The position numbers and the translations under genes are program-made. A stretch of DNA of 64,000 bases from contig NZ_FOBV01000001.1 in assembly GCF_900109935.1 (NCBI RefSeq), positions 682,001-746,000 on the forward strand, written 5' to 3'. Shown here piece after piece: positions 45,726-53,911 of this stretch. Source of the DNA: Chryseobacterium taichungense. GTDB taxonomy: Bacteria > Bacteroidota > Bacteroidia > Flavobacteriales > Weeksellaceae. A model generated the notes under the pieces. That model did no database searches. It had not been told where the DNA came from and saw nothing but the letters and a program-made list of their open reading frames with translations. The first letter of the stretch is position 1. Every line of letters begins with the position of its first letter.

Positions 45726-46703
45726 ATGGTAACCATTACGAAAAATAATTTTGATTTTATTCGTGTTCTGCTCGCTTTTATTGTTTTCCTCGGTCATCTG
45801 GGAACATTAAGCGCTTCTGAGAAACTGGCATTCCTACAATACAGTCCTATAGAAATAGCCGTTTTTGGCTTTTTTGTAGTAAGCGGTTTTCTTATTGCAA
45901 GGAGCTATGAAAGATCTTCAGGTTTAAAAAGTTATCTAAAAAAAAGAATAAGAAGAATTCTTCCTGCTTACCTGTTGGTGATATTTCTTTCTGCAACTTT
46001 GCTAAGTTTGGTAAGCACTTATTCTTTTACTGAATATTTCAGTGATCCCCAAGTTTATAAATATCTTTTCTGGAATTCTCTTTTTCTGAACTTTAAAGCA
46101 CCCTGGCTACCGGGCGTTTTTGGAAATCAGGCCGTCAACGGGGCACTCTGGACATTAAAAATAGAAATGTGTTATTACTTCTGTGTTCCATTGCTCTTTC
46201 TATTATTCGGAAAAAATAATAAATACAGAAATATAAGTCTGATGATCATTTATTTTCTGTCACTGGTTTATCTTAATTATTTTGAATCAATACATAAAAT
46301 CTCAACCGCAAAACAGCTACCGGGGTCACTTTCTTATTTTATTCCGGGTATGCTGATCTATTTTAATTTTGATTTTTTCATTAAGAATAAAAATATACTT
46401 TTTATCATCGCCCTTGTGACAGTATGGATTGATTTGATCTTTAATCTCGTACTGTTATCCCCTGTAATGATAGGCATTATTGTTTTGTATATTGCTTACT
46501 CTTTTAAATTCTTAAATAATTTCGGAAAATATGGAGATTTCACTTATGGAATCTACATCTTTCATTTTCCGATTATCCGTGTTTTTACAACCCTGGGGCT
46601 TTTCCAGGATTACAATCCTTACATCATGGCTGTAATTTGCATGTTCGTTGTCGTTGCAGTAGGGATTTGTTCATGGCATTTTTACGAGAAAAAATTTTTA
46701 TAA
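45726..46703 (+). CDS. Acyltransferase family 3 (OafA/YrhL-like) membrane protein
   Basis: A 325-residue polytopic protein of the acyltransferase-3 family, which adds acetyl or similar groups to surface sugars. The N-terminus KNNFDFIRVLLAFIVFLGHL has the conserved R and H of the family, followed by FFVVSGFLIARSYERS and SYLKKRIRRILPAYLL. About ten membrane helices follow and end in FYEKKFL. There is no SGNH domain. A glycosyltransferase gene begins 11 bases downstream, so both probably act on one cell-surface polysaccharide or glycolipid. Confidence 0.88.
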   Translation: MVTITKNNFDFIRVLLAFIVFLGHLGTLSASEKLAFLQYSPIEIAVFGFFVVSGFLIARSYERSSGLKSYLKKRIRRILPAYLLVIFLSATLLSLVSTYSFTEYFSDPQVYKYLFWNSLFLNFKAPWLPGVFGNQAVNGALWTLKIEMCYYFCVPLLFLLFGKNNKYRNISLMIIYFLSLVYLNYFESIHKISTAKQLPGSLSYFIPGMLIYFNFDFFIKNKNILFIIALVTVWIDLIFNLVLLSPVMIGIIVLYIAYSFKFLNNFGKYGDFTYGIYIFHFPIIRVFTTLGLFQDYNPYIMAVICMFVVVAVGICSWHFYEKKFL

Positions 46704-46714
46704 AATCAACACAA

Positions 46715-47473
46715 ATGACAGATCTTGTTTCCATTATCACCCCTTCTTTCAATTCTGCGGAATTTATTGAAGACACAATACAATGCGTACTTGACCAGAC
46801 GTACAAAAACTGGGAATGGCTGATTACTGATGATCTTTCCCAGGATAAAACCGTTGAAATTCTGAATAATTATAAAGATCCGAGAATAAAACTTCAGGTT
46901 CTTGAAAAAAATGGTGGCGCCGGAAATGCACGGAATAAAAGCCTTGAAAGAGCACAAGGCAGATATATTGCCTTTCTCGATTCCGATGATTTGTGGTATC
47001 CTGAATATCTTGAAATGATGATTGATTATATGAAAGAAAAAAATGCGGAATTGGTATACTGCAATTATTCGCGATGTGATGAACATACCATGCTGCCCAT
47101 CCTGAAAGATTTTGAAGCAGATACAATCGTTACGTTCTCCAATTTGCTTAAGACGTGCAGGCTGGCCCCGGTTTCGACAATGTATGATACCAAAAGAGTA
47201 GGTAAGTTTTTTTTTCCGGTAAAAAGCAAGCGTGAAGATCATGTTATGTGGCTGAATCTGCTCAGGGAAATTCCAGAGGGTCACCCTTTAAAGCAAACAC
47301 TGGCCAAATACAGAATGCGCGAAAACAGTGTTTCACGAAAGAAAAAGAATATTATCAAAGATCAGTATCTGGTGTATAAAGATTTTATGGGATTTTCTAC
47401 GGTTAAATCTTTGTATTATACCGCAAACTGGGCTTTAAACGGATTTTTAAAATATTCGAAATTTTTTAATTAA
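46715..47473 (+). CDS. Glycosyltransferase family 2
   Basis: A 252-residue GT-A enzyme. The start is the ATG at 46715 (MTDLVSIITPSFNSAEFIED), not the longer frame overlapping the acyltransferase gene. The nucleotide-sugar site shows DDLSQDKTVEIL, GGAGNARNKSLERAQG and the DXD-like FLDSDDLW. The C-terminal part (FFPVKSKREDHVMWLNLLRE; KYRMRENSVSRKKKN) is typical of enzymes making short side chains of LPS or capsule. There are no membrane helices. Sugar and acceptor are unknown. Confidence 0.9.
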   Translation: MTDLVSIITPSFNSAEFIEDTIQCVLDQTYKNWEWLITDDLSQDKTVEILNNYKDPRIKLQVLEKNGGAGNARNKSLERAQGRYIAFLDSDDLWYPEYLEMMIDYMKEKNAELVYCNYSRCDEHTMLPILKDFEADTIVTFSNLLKTCRLAPVSTMYDTKRVGKFFFPVKSKREDHVMWLNLLREIPEGHPLKQTLAKYRMRENSVSRKKKNIIKDQYLVYKDFMGFSTVKSLYYTANWALNGFLKYSKFFN

Positions 47474-47482
47474 TTTTAAAAA

Positions 47483-48109
47483 ATGGAATATTCAAAAGAA
47501 TTTAAGGCAGCTATCAGTAATTTTTCATCCATAGAGAAAGACCGGCTGATTTTCAGACTACTAAAGAAAGACCGTCTTTTATCTGAAAAATTATACTTTG
47601 AACTAATTGATCCTGAGACTACTGATAACAAAAGGGATGCGATGGAAGAAATTGTTGCAGAAAGAGTGGTAATGGCTTCAAAATACATCAGCAATCAAAA
47701 ATATTTCCTGAGCATTATCAGGAAGATCAGCGCAGAAATCACAGAACATGTGAAAATCACAACGGATAAATTCGGAGAAGTTTCGCTTAATCTTCTATTG
47801 ATCAATAGAATCCTGGATTACAATGAAGATTTGAGCCGCCATCGGTTTGATAATGTATACAAGCTCTATATTTATATCATCAATAAAACAGTGAAAGCGC
47901 TGCTTCTGACTAAAAAACTGGACGCAGATTACTGGATGGAAATAGATGAACATCTCGACGAGCTGAAAGGAAAAATTCTTGAGAATAATTATCTGTCAAA
48001 GCTTTTTATCAATAACGGGATCGATTTTAACTGGCTTACGAGTGATAAAATTCCCGAAAACTTTGATCTTATCATTAAAGAAATAAAAAACCAGGGATTC
48101 CTAAGATAA
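47483..48109 (+). CDS. Uncharacterised helical protein
   Basis: A 208-residue soluble, mostly helical, charged protein that I do not recognise with confidence. The start reads MEYSKEFKAAISNFSSIEKD, with a KDRLIFRLLKKDRLLSEKLY segment next, as in proteins that bind nucleic acid or other proteins. There is no signal peptide, membrane helix or cysteine motif. It follows the glycosyltransferase gene by 9 bases and its last 9 bases overlap the 3' end of the convergent waaA gene. Confidence 0.7.
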   Translation: MEYSKEFKAAISNFSSIEKDRLIFRLLKKDRLLSEKLYFELIDPETTDNKRDAMEEIVAERVVMASKYISNQKYFLSIIRKISAEITEHVKITTDKFGEVSLNLLLINRILDYNEDLSRHRFDNVYKLYIYIINKTVKALLLTKKLDADYWMEIDEHLDELKGKILENNYLSKLFINNGIDFNWLTSDKIPENFDLIIKEIKNQGFLR

Positions 48110-49330
48110 TATTTTACTGATAATCAGATTTGTAGAATCAGGTTTTTCATTGACAAATTTACGGGCATTCGCTGACATTACGGTAAGAGTTTCCTCATTA
48201 TTGATGAGAAACATCACAAAATCTGCAGCAAGGCCGGTTGTTTCAAAAGATTTTCCTCCATCCGCAGAGATCAGCTCATCAGCTTCCGGATTTTTGCGGT
48301 AATGATTTCCAAAAACCACAGGAACACCAAAAGTCGCCGCCTCTAAAATATTGTGTAGTCCGGCATCGTGAAAACCTCCGCCAACAACAGCAATATCGGC
48401 ATAAGAATATAATCTTGAGAGCAGACCTATACTGTCTATGATCAAAACTCTTGACTGAAAATTCTCAACTTTTTCTTTGATCTCACTATATAAAATCGCA
48501 TTAGGAAAAATCTGTTTTAAATTCTGAACCCTTTTAAGGTCATGCGGAGCCAGAATCAGCTTTGCATAAGGGCTTCCCTGAAGAACTTCCTCCGCGATCT
48601 TCTCTTCCGCCTGCCATGAACTCCCGAAGACAACAGCTTTATCCCTTCCAATAAAATCTTTGATAAATTCTACGTGATTATCCTGTGTCTGCAATTGTTT
48701 TACTCTGTCAAACCTTGTATCACCCGTTACGGAAGATCTTGTAAGACCTGCATTTTTAGCCAGCGCATAAGACATATCTGTCTGGTGGAAAAACCAGTCG
48801 ATATTTTTTTGCAACTGTTTGACAAACCATTTACCGTACGAGGTAAAGAATGACTGTCGGTCATAGAAAAGTGCTGAAATAACGTATGTTTTCGCACCAT
48901 TTTGTTTTAGCTCTTCCAGGAGATTGTACCAGTAATCATATTTTACCGTATAGAAAATATCAACATTCATCTCAGATACAAATTCCTTAACATAAGATTT
49001 TTTATCAAAAGGAAGATAACAGATAACATCTGCAATGGTTTTCCGCTTTACAACATTTTCATATCCGGAAGGTGAAAAAAACGTGATGAGAATTTTATGA
49101 TCAGATAATTTTTCTTTCAACTTTTCCAGTACGGGAAGACCCTGCTCATATTCTCCAAGGCTTGCAGCGTGCATCCAGATTATTTTATCAGATTTGGGAA
49201 ATGCAGATTTTATTTTTTGTAAAGATTCCTTTCTTCCCTGAATTCCTTTTTTTGCCTTATCATTAAATAAAGAAAAAACCTTCATCCCGAAGATCAGCAG
49301 ATTTATAAATATATTGTAGAAAAAAGCCAT
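48101..49330 (-). CDS. waaA: 3-deoxy-D-manno-octulosonic acid (Kdo) transferase
   Basis: A 409-residue GT30 enzyme that moves Kdo from CMP-Kdo onto lipid A at the cytoplasmic face of the inner membrane. It has an N-terminal hydrophobic anchor (FYNIFINLLIFGMKVFSLF), the conserved WMHAASLGEYEQGLPV (acceptor side) and the C-terminal GGGFHDAGLHNILEAATFGV donor site followed by VVFGNHYRKNPEA. The length matches the family. It is last of the minus-strand series O-methyltransferase, NlpC/P60, DUF1648, waaA. Confidence 0.93.
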   Translation of the reverse strand: MAFFYNIFINLLIFGMKVFSLFNDKAKKGIQGRKESLQKIKSAFPKSDKIIWMHAASLGEYEQGLPVLEKLKEKLSDHKILITFFSPSGYENVVKRKTIADVICYLPFDKKSYVKEFVSEMNVDIFYTVKYDYWYNLLEELKQNGAKTYVISALFYDRQSFFTSYGKWFVKQLQKNIDWFFHQTDMSYALAKNAGLTRSSVTGDTRFDRVKQLQTQDNHVEFIKDFIGRDKAVVFGSSWQAEEKIAEEVLQGSPYAKLILAPHDLKRVQNLKQIFPNAILYSEIKEKVENFQSRVLIIDSIGLLSRLYSYADIAVVGGGFHDAGLHNILEAATFGVPVVFGNHYRKNPEADELISADGGKSFETTGLAADFVMFLINNEETLTVMSANARKFVNEKPDSTNLIISKILS

Positions 49331-49357
49331 TTAACTGAATATGTAAAATTAATTATA

Positions 49358-49825
49358 TCATTTAAAAATACCCACAAAAATGAATAAAACAATCAAACTT
49401 CCGATGATTGAAAACAGCATGGCTGAAAAAGGCACTCTCGGTTTTGCCATATCATTGAATGAGTACCGGAACATATAATCTTGGATGTTAAGAAAAATCA
49501 AGATGACCAAAAGAAAAAGCCATCGAATGAAAGTCTCCATGATCAGAAACTGAGCATCTTCGTTTTCCTTGGTGATTGGCACGGGATAATTGGCTGATTC
49601 CGGAATTCTGACAATAAATGCAAATAAAAAATATAAAACCGTTAATATAGCCGGCATAAGATAAAAAAACTTTTTTTTTCCGAAACGGTCAGCCTTTCCC
49701 TCAAAATTAAAATGAACGGGAATCGTCTCCGGTAAATTCCGGTAATGCTTTACAGTAAACCACCATAAAAAAGCCAGCAATCCAAAATTAAAAACATCAA
49801 ATATCAGCAGAAAGACATTTTCCAT
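49358..49825 (-). CDS. DUF1648 domain membrane protein
   Basis: A 155-residue protein with four predicted helices. After the first helix comes the DUF1648 signature (YRNLPETIPVHFNFEGKADR, then FGKKKFFYLMPAI). DUF1648 is found in SdpI-like immunity or signal proteins and in other membrane proteins; no toxin gene is present here, so that role is not supported. It lies between the NlpC/P60 gene (13-base gap) and waaA (27-base gap). Confidence 0.83.
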   Translation of the reverse strand: MENVFLLIFDVFNFGLLAFLWWFTVKHYRNLPETIPVHFNFEGKADRFGKKKFFYLMPAILTVLYFLFAFIVRIPESANYPVPITKENEDAQFLIMETFIRWLFLLVILIFLNIQDYMFRYSFNDMAKPRVPFSAMLFSIIGSLIVLFIFVGIFK

Positions 49826-49838
49826 TTCCGATCAGTAT

Positions 49839-50558
49839 TTAATTAACTATACTTTTTATAACTCTCAGTTTATGAGTATGCTTGTTCATTTCTTTGTTAA
49901 AGATTCCGGTAGAATCCAGCGTATCAATGCGTACTTTTCCGGAAGCATGAATGATTTTCTGATTATCCAGCATAATCCCGACATGAACTATTTTTCCTTC
50001 AGGATTTTCAAAAAAAGCGAGATCACCCGGCCGGCTTTCTTCGACAAACGTTAATGATTCACCGACCTCAACCTGCTGCGAGGTGTCACGAGGCAATTTT
50101 ATATTATGGATTTTGTACACCAACTGGGTAAACCCCGAACAGTCTACCGCAAAAAAGCTTTTGCCTCCCCACAAATACGGAACATTCAGAAATTCTTTTG
50201 CCGTTAAAGCGATGCTTTCACGCACGTCATGGCTTCTTCTTGATGCGACTACAGGAAATTCAACTTCTGATCCCATAGAAAGCAAGGTCTTCCCGTCATT
50301 CATCAACACAGAAGCAAAGTCTTCAGTAACAACAGTAACCTTACGACTTGAAAGCTCTTCATCACTTACGGGTTTCAGCTGCTTGGTATCCATCCATCCT
50401 TCGTAGCCGTCGTAGTGCATCTTTATTCTGGTCCAGTTTTTATTTACTTCAAGAATATCTGCACTTTCGCCAAATAGTATTTCCGTGACAATTTCTGCCT
50501 TGTCAGAATTTTCTGCACGTACAGGTGCTACCGTAACAATACAAATTCCTTTATTCAT
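49839..50558 (-). CDS. NlpC/P60 (C40) peptidase with SH3b domain
   Basis: A 239-residue cell-wall endopeptidase-like protein. The N-terminal SH3b domain (about residues 5-65, KNWTRIKMHYDGYEGWMD) targets peptidoglycan. The C-terminal C40 domain has the catalytic Cys in FAVDCSGFTQLVYK, His in EGKIVHVGIML and a third polar/His site in KIIHASGKVR. Such enzymes cut the D-Glu-diamino-acid bond in stem peptides. No ordinary signal peptide is visible at MNKGICIVTVAPVRAENSDK, so it may act on recycled muropeptides or be exported by another route. Confidence 0.88.
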   Translation of the reverse strand: MNKGICIVTVAPVRAENSDKAEIVTEILFGESADILEVNKNWTRIKMHYDGYEGWMDTKQLKPVSDEELSSRKVTVVTEDFASVLMNDGKTLLSMGSEVEFPVVASRRSHDVRESIALTAKEFLNVPYLWGGKSFFAVDCSGFTQLVYKIHNIKLPRDTSQQVEVGESLTFVEESRPGDLAFFENPEGKIVHVGIMLDNQKIIHASGKVRIDTLDSTGIFNKEMNKHTHKLRVIKSIVN

Positions 50559-50634
50559 TAATTTATCTTAAAGGTTTAGATTGAGGATAAGGTTTAAAAA
50601 TTCTTGATTAATCATCCTTATACTCAGCAATATT

Positions 50635-51282
50635 CTATTTTCTGCGTAAAAAATTTACGCCGTCGCGTAAAGGTAAAATAAGATTTTCAAAATCATCATC
50701 CGCAGCAATTAAATCGTTGAGCTCCTTAATAGCCTGTGTAGATTTTTGCTTCGGGTTTTCCTCCAGTACTTTACCATACCAGAGCACATTGTCGAACATA
50801 ACAACAGACCCGGATTTTGTATGTGGTTTAATGAGCCTGAAATATTCTGCATAATTCTCTTTGTCGGCATCAATAAAAACAAGGTCAAAGAATTCGTCTG
50901 TTTCTTTTAAAAATTCTTTAGCATCCTGAAGCTTAAAATCGATTTGAGAAGAATATCCGCTTTCCGCAAAATATTTCTTAGGAAGGTAAGCCAGATCTTC
51001 ATTAACATCGAGAGTGGTAATTTTACCGTTTTCAGAAAGTCCGGTTGCAAGGCAAAGTGTCGCATATCCTGTAAATGTTCCTATTTCAAGGATATTTTCA
51101 GGTTTTATCATGCTGGAAACGATCGTTAATAATCTTCCTTGCTGATAACCGGAAATCATGTGTGGCTGAGTGGTTTTCTGGTAAGTTTCTCTTCTTAACT
51201 TTTTCAGAATTTCCGGCTCCCGGGAAGCATGTGTTTCCAGATATCTGTCCATCTCCGGATTCTTTTCTTCAAAAAAGCTCAT
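50635..51282 (-). CDS. SAM-dependent O-methyltransferase (class I, family 3)
   Basis: A 215-residue enzyme of the catechol-/caffeoyl-CoA-type O-methyltransferase family. SAM-binding motif I is NILEIGTFTGYATLCLA; metal and catalytic acidic residues lie in VFIDADKENYAEYF and MFDNVLWYGKV; the C-terminus reads LPLRDGVNFLRRK. The substrate is not predictable; family members methylate catechols, and related ones modify tRNA (TrmR). It is first of the minus-strand waaA-containing series. Confidence 0.9.
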   Translation of the reverse strand: MSFFEEKNPEMDRYLETHASREPEILKKLRRETYQKTTQPHMISGYQQGRLLTIVSSMIKPENILEIGTFTGYATLCLATGLSENGKITTLDVNEDLAYLPKKYFAESGYSSQIDFKLQDAKEFLKETDEFFDLVFIDADKENYAEYFRLIKPHTKSGSVVMFDNVLWYGKVLEENPKQKSTQAIKELNDLIAADDDFENLILPLRDGVNFLRRK

Positions 51283-51416
51283 TCTACAAATTTTGTTGAT
51301 TCAAATTTACTTAAATATAAACAAAAAGCATAAAGAATCCTAAAGATTCTGGCCCTGTGAAAATCCACATAAAAATTACCGTGAAAATACGGATGTTCTG
51401 TTCTACGAAATAGCTA

Positions 51417-51424
51417 TACATTTG
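51417..51424 (+). promoter_or_regulatory. Predicted -7 element before the small ORF
   Basis: TACATTTG fits TAnnTTTG, 25 bases before the ATG at 51450. No good TTG lies at -33. It is the main non-coding support for expression of the small gene. Confidence 0.35.
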
Positions 51425-51449
51425 GATCAGGGTAAAAACACTAATAAAA

Positions 51450-51602
51450 ATGGATGCAGGAGAAAAACAAATTAATCATGAGAAAAAGAGAAATGCATTA
51501 TCCAACGATAAAGCACATGCTCTTAAGAAAACTAAGCCGGAAACATCCAATTCATTTTTGCAGCGAATTATTTCGTTATTGAAAAAAGAAGAAATAATTT
51601 GA
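51450..51602 (+). CDS. Possible small basic protein
   Basis: A 50-residue open frame read by hand: MDAGEKQINHEKKRNALSND at the start and FLQRIISLLKKEEII at the end. It is lysine-rich with a C-terminal amphipathic helix. A -7-like promoter element lies 25 bases upstream, and a terminator follows 3 bases after the TGA. A second frame inside it (MRKREMHYPT, 51478 to about 51582) is an alternative. No family is recognised, so the gene is tentative. Confidence 0.4.
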   Translation: MDAGEKQINHEKKRNALSNDKAHALKKTKPETSNSFLQRIISLLKKEEII

Positions 51603-51604
51603 TT

Positions 51605-51638
51605 AAAAAATAAATCCCGAATTGCTTCGGGATTTATT
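51605..51638. terminator. Bidirectional Rho-independent terminator
   Basis: AATAAATCCCGAA (51609-51621) and TTCGGGATTTATT (51626-51638) form a perfect 13-bp stem with loop TTGC. It serves the OmpA gene on minus and the small ORF on plus. Confidence 0.85.
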
Positions 51639-51661
51639 GTATTGATTGAATGTTGTTCTTA

Positions 51662-52495
51662 TTATTTTTTCGGCGCTATGTCCATCAATTTCATGAATTC
51701 ATCAAGTTTAGGCATGATGATGATTTCCGTTCTTCTGTTTTCAGCTCTTCCGGAAACGCTCATGTTTGTTGCTTTAGGATTGTATTCAGATCGTCCTCCG
51801 GCAGTAATTCTCGCAGGATCAACTCCGAATTGAGTCTGTAAAACTTTAGCAACCGCCGTACCTCTAAGAGCAGAAAGATCCCAGTTGTCTCTAGGTAAGT
51901 TTGGAGAGTTCAAAGGAGCATTATCAGTGTTACCTTCGATTAATACAGAATATTTGTCATAATCATTGATTACTTTAGCTACTTTTCCTAGCACTTCCTG
52001 TGCTGCAGGCAATACATTGTAATCTCCTGTTCTGTATAACATTTTATCTGAAAGTGAGATCATTACCACACCTTTAAGAACTTTCACCTGAACATCATCG
52101 TCCGCTACGTTATCCAAAGATCTTTTAAGTTTGTTTGATAAAGCAAGGTTTAAGCTGTCGTTTTTAGCATTGCTGGAAATCAACTGCTTGATGTATGAGT
52201 TTGAAGCATTGATCTCGCCTACCAGCTTATCAATATTAGCAGAGCTTTTACCAGTATTGGAAAGACATGCATCCAATGACGATTTTAAAGCATCATGCTG
52301 ACTTTTCAGTAAGTTATTTTCGCTCGTCAAAGCAGAGTTCTGAGATTTTAGATCCTGAATTTCTCTCTGTCTTTCACCCACGTTTTCAATACATTGCTTG
52401 TAATTTGAGCTCAATGCATCATACTGTTTTTTGCTGATACAAGATGTCATTCCCAACACCATTGCAGATACTGCTAAGATTTTAAAAATTTTCAT
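51662..52495 (-). CDS. OmpA family lipoprotein
   Basis: A 277-residue outer-membrane lipoprotein (MKIFKILAVSAMVLGMTSCI, lipobox MTSC). A helical coiled-coil linker (about residues 25-120, with heptad-like NSALTSENNLLKSQHDALKS) leads to a C-terminal OmpA/Pal peptidoglycan-binding domain. In that domain LIEGNTDNAPLNS, RDNWDLSALRGTAVAKVLQ and GRAENRRTEIII carry the diaminopimelate-binding Asp and Arg. It probably ties the outer membrane to the wall. It is monocistronic and divergent from tilS. Confidence 0.92.
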   Translation of the reverse strand: MKIFKILAVSAMVLGMTSCISKKQYDALSSNYKQCIENVGERQREIQDLKSQNSALTSENNLLKSQHDALKSSLDACLSNTGKSSANIDKLVGEINASNSYIKQLISSNAKNDSLNLALSNKLKRSLDNVADDDVQVKVLKGVVMISLSDKMLYRTGDYNVLPAAQEVLGKVAKVINDYDKYSVLIEGNTDNAPLNSPNLPRDNWDLSALRGTAVAKVLQTQFGVDPARITAGGRSEYNPKATNMSVSGRAENRRTEIIIMPKLDEFMKLMDIAPKK

Positions 52496-52550
52496 AAATA
52501 ATCATTTTTAGACGACCAAAGGTAGCAAAATTCATTTTAATTATATCGAT

Positions 52551-52558
52551 TATCTTTG
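52551..52558 (+). promoter_or_regulatory. Predicted -7 element of tilS
   Basis: TATCTTTG fits TAnnTTTG, 22 bases before the ATG; the -33 region has no TTG. Confidence 0.4.
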
Positions 52559-52580
52559 CACAAAGAAATTCTCAGCATAT

Positions 52581-53909
52581 ATGTTGGAAACGTCAGGCTT
52601 TAAAAATCAATTACAAAACCTTGTGCCGTCTTCCGCCACGGAAACCTATCTTCTGGCAGTAAGCGGCGGTGCAGATTCTATGGTTTTAGCGCATTGTTTT
52701 AACGATTTGGGATTACAGTTTCAGGTTGCCCACATTAATTATAAGCTCCGTGGCAAAGATTCTGATCTGGATCAAAAAGCAGTACAGGACTTTTGTAATA
52801 AAAATAATATTAAATTTCATTTACATGAGGTTTCTGACGAGGATAAAAAACCTGACCATTCGATTCAGCTTTGGGCACGAGAACTGAGGTACAAATTTTT
52901 CAACCGGGTCCGGGAAAAGGAAAACCTGAAATTTCTAGTCACCGCTCATCATCTGAATGATCAGCTGGAAACATTCATCATCAATCTTTCAAAAGCATCC
53001 GGAATTAATGGTTTAAGCGGAATTCCCGCCAATGACAACAATATTCTACGCCCGCTTTTATCTTTTAGCAAAGAAGAGATTTATGCATTCACCAAAAAAA
53101 ATGAGATTGAATACCGCGAAGATCTTTCCAATCAAAAAAACGATTATTTAAGAAATAAAATACGCCATGAGATCGTTCCAAAATTATTAGAGACAAATGA
53201 TCATTTTCTTGAAAACTTCAAAAAAAGTTTGGTGTATTTAAACCAGACAAAAGAGTTTGTAAAAAAACAGATTCAGGAAATTGAAAACCGTGTTACCATA
53301 TTTAACTCCTACCACAAAATTTTATCAAAAGAGCAGCTTGATCGGGAAAGTGATTTCGTGAAATTTGAGATATTGAAAAAATACGGCTTTAATCAGGAAG
53401 AAGAAATTCCGAAAATTTTTAAGGCTGAAAACGGCAGTTCTTTTTTTTCTAAAGATTATCATTTACTTGTAAATTATGACGAATTGGTTTTAATGGAAAG
53501 AAAGGTGGAAGATGAAAAATGGAAGAAAAATAATCCTGAAGAGATTCTTTTAATTGAAAAATTTGATTTTTCTGAAAACCAAATGACCATTCATCTCGAA
53601 AATATAATAGAGATTGAATCAATCAATAAAAGCTTTGAGTGGGATTTTGATGCTGAAAAAATCCGCTTCCCATTACGACTGAGAAGACAAAAGGACAGCG
53701 ATGAATTTTATCCTTCGGGATTTTCGGGGAAAAAGAAAGTTTCTAAGTTTTTTAGGGACGAAAAAATATCTATTTTAGCAAGGCAAAAAATATGGCTCCT
53801 GGCCGACAGTGAAAATTCCGTACTCGGCGTGATCCCATACAGGCAGGACAGGAGAAATGCAGGAGATGAGAACTCCAGATATATTCTCAAAATTTTTAAT
53901 AAGAAGTAA
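52581..53909 (+). CDS. tilS: tRNA(Ile)-lysidine synthetase
   Basis: A 442-residue ATP-dependent enzyme that turns C34 of the CAU-anticodon tRNA-Ile into lysidine so that it reads AUA. The PP-loop is LLAVSGGADSMVLAHC (about residues 24-39), followed by VAHINYKLRG and the lysine-binding HHLNDQLETFIINL region. The conserved RNKIRHEIVPKL closes the core, and the C-terminal TilS domain (about 370-440) includes RRQKDSDEFYPSGFSGKKKV. It is followed by the DsbD-like gene with a gap of only 2 bases. Confidence 0.95.
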   Translation: MLETSGFKNQLQNLVPSSATETYLLAVSGGADSMVLAHCFNDLGLQFQVAHINYKLRGKDSDLDQKAVQDFCNKNNIKFHLHEVSDEDKKPDHSIQLWARELRYKFFNRVREKENLKFLVTAHHLNDQLETFIINLSKASGINGLSGIPANDNNILRPLLSFSKEEIYAFTKKNEIEYREDLSNQKNDYLRNKIRHEIVPKLLETNDHFLENFKKSLVYLNQTKEFVKKQIQEIENRVTIFNSYHKILSKEQLDRESDFVKFEILKKYGFNQEEEIPKIFKAENGSSFFSKDYHLLVNYDELVLMERKVEDEKWKKNNPEEILLIEKFDFSENQMTIHLENIIEIESINKSFEWDFDAEKIRFPLRLRRQKDSDEFYPSGFSGKKKVSKFFRDEKISILARQKIWLLADSENSVLGVIPYRQDRRNAGDENSRYILKIFNKK

Positions 53910-53911
53910 AA

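Noticed and set aside
49358..49825. DUF1648 protein as an SdpI-type immunity factor.
   Set aside because: No toxin or SdpC-like gene is adjacent and the neighbours are envelope genes; the domain alone is not enough.
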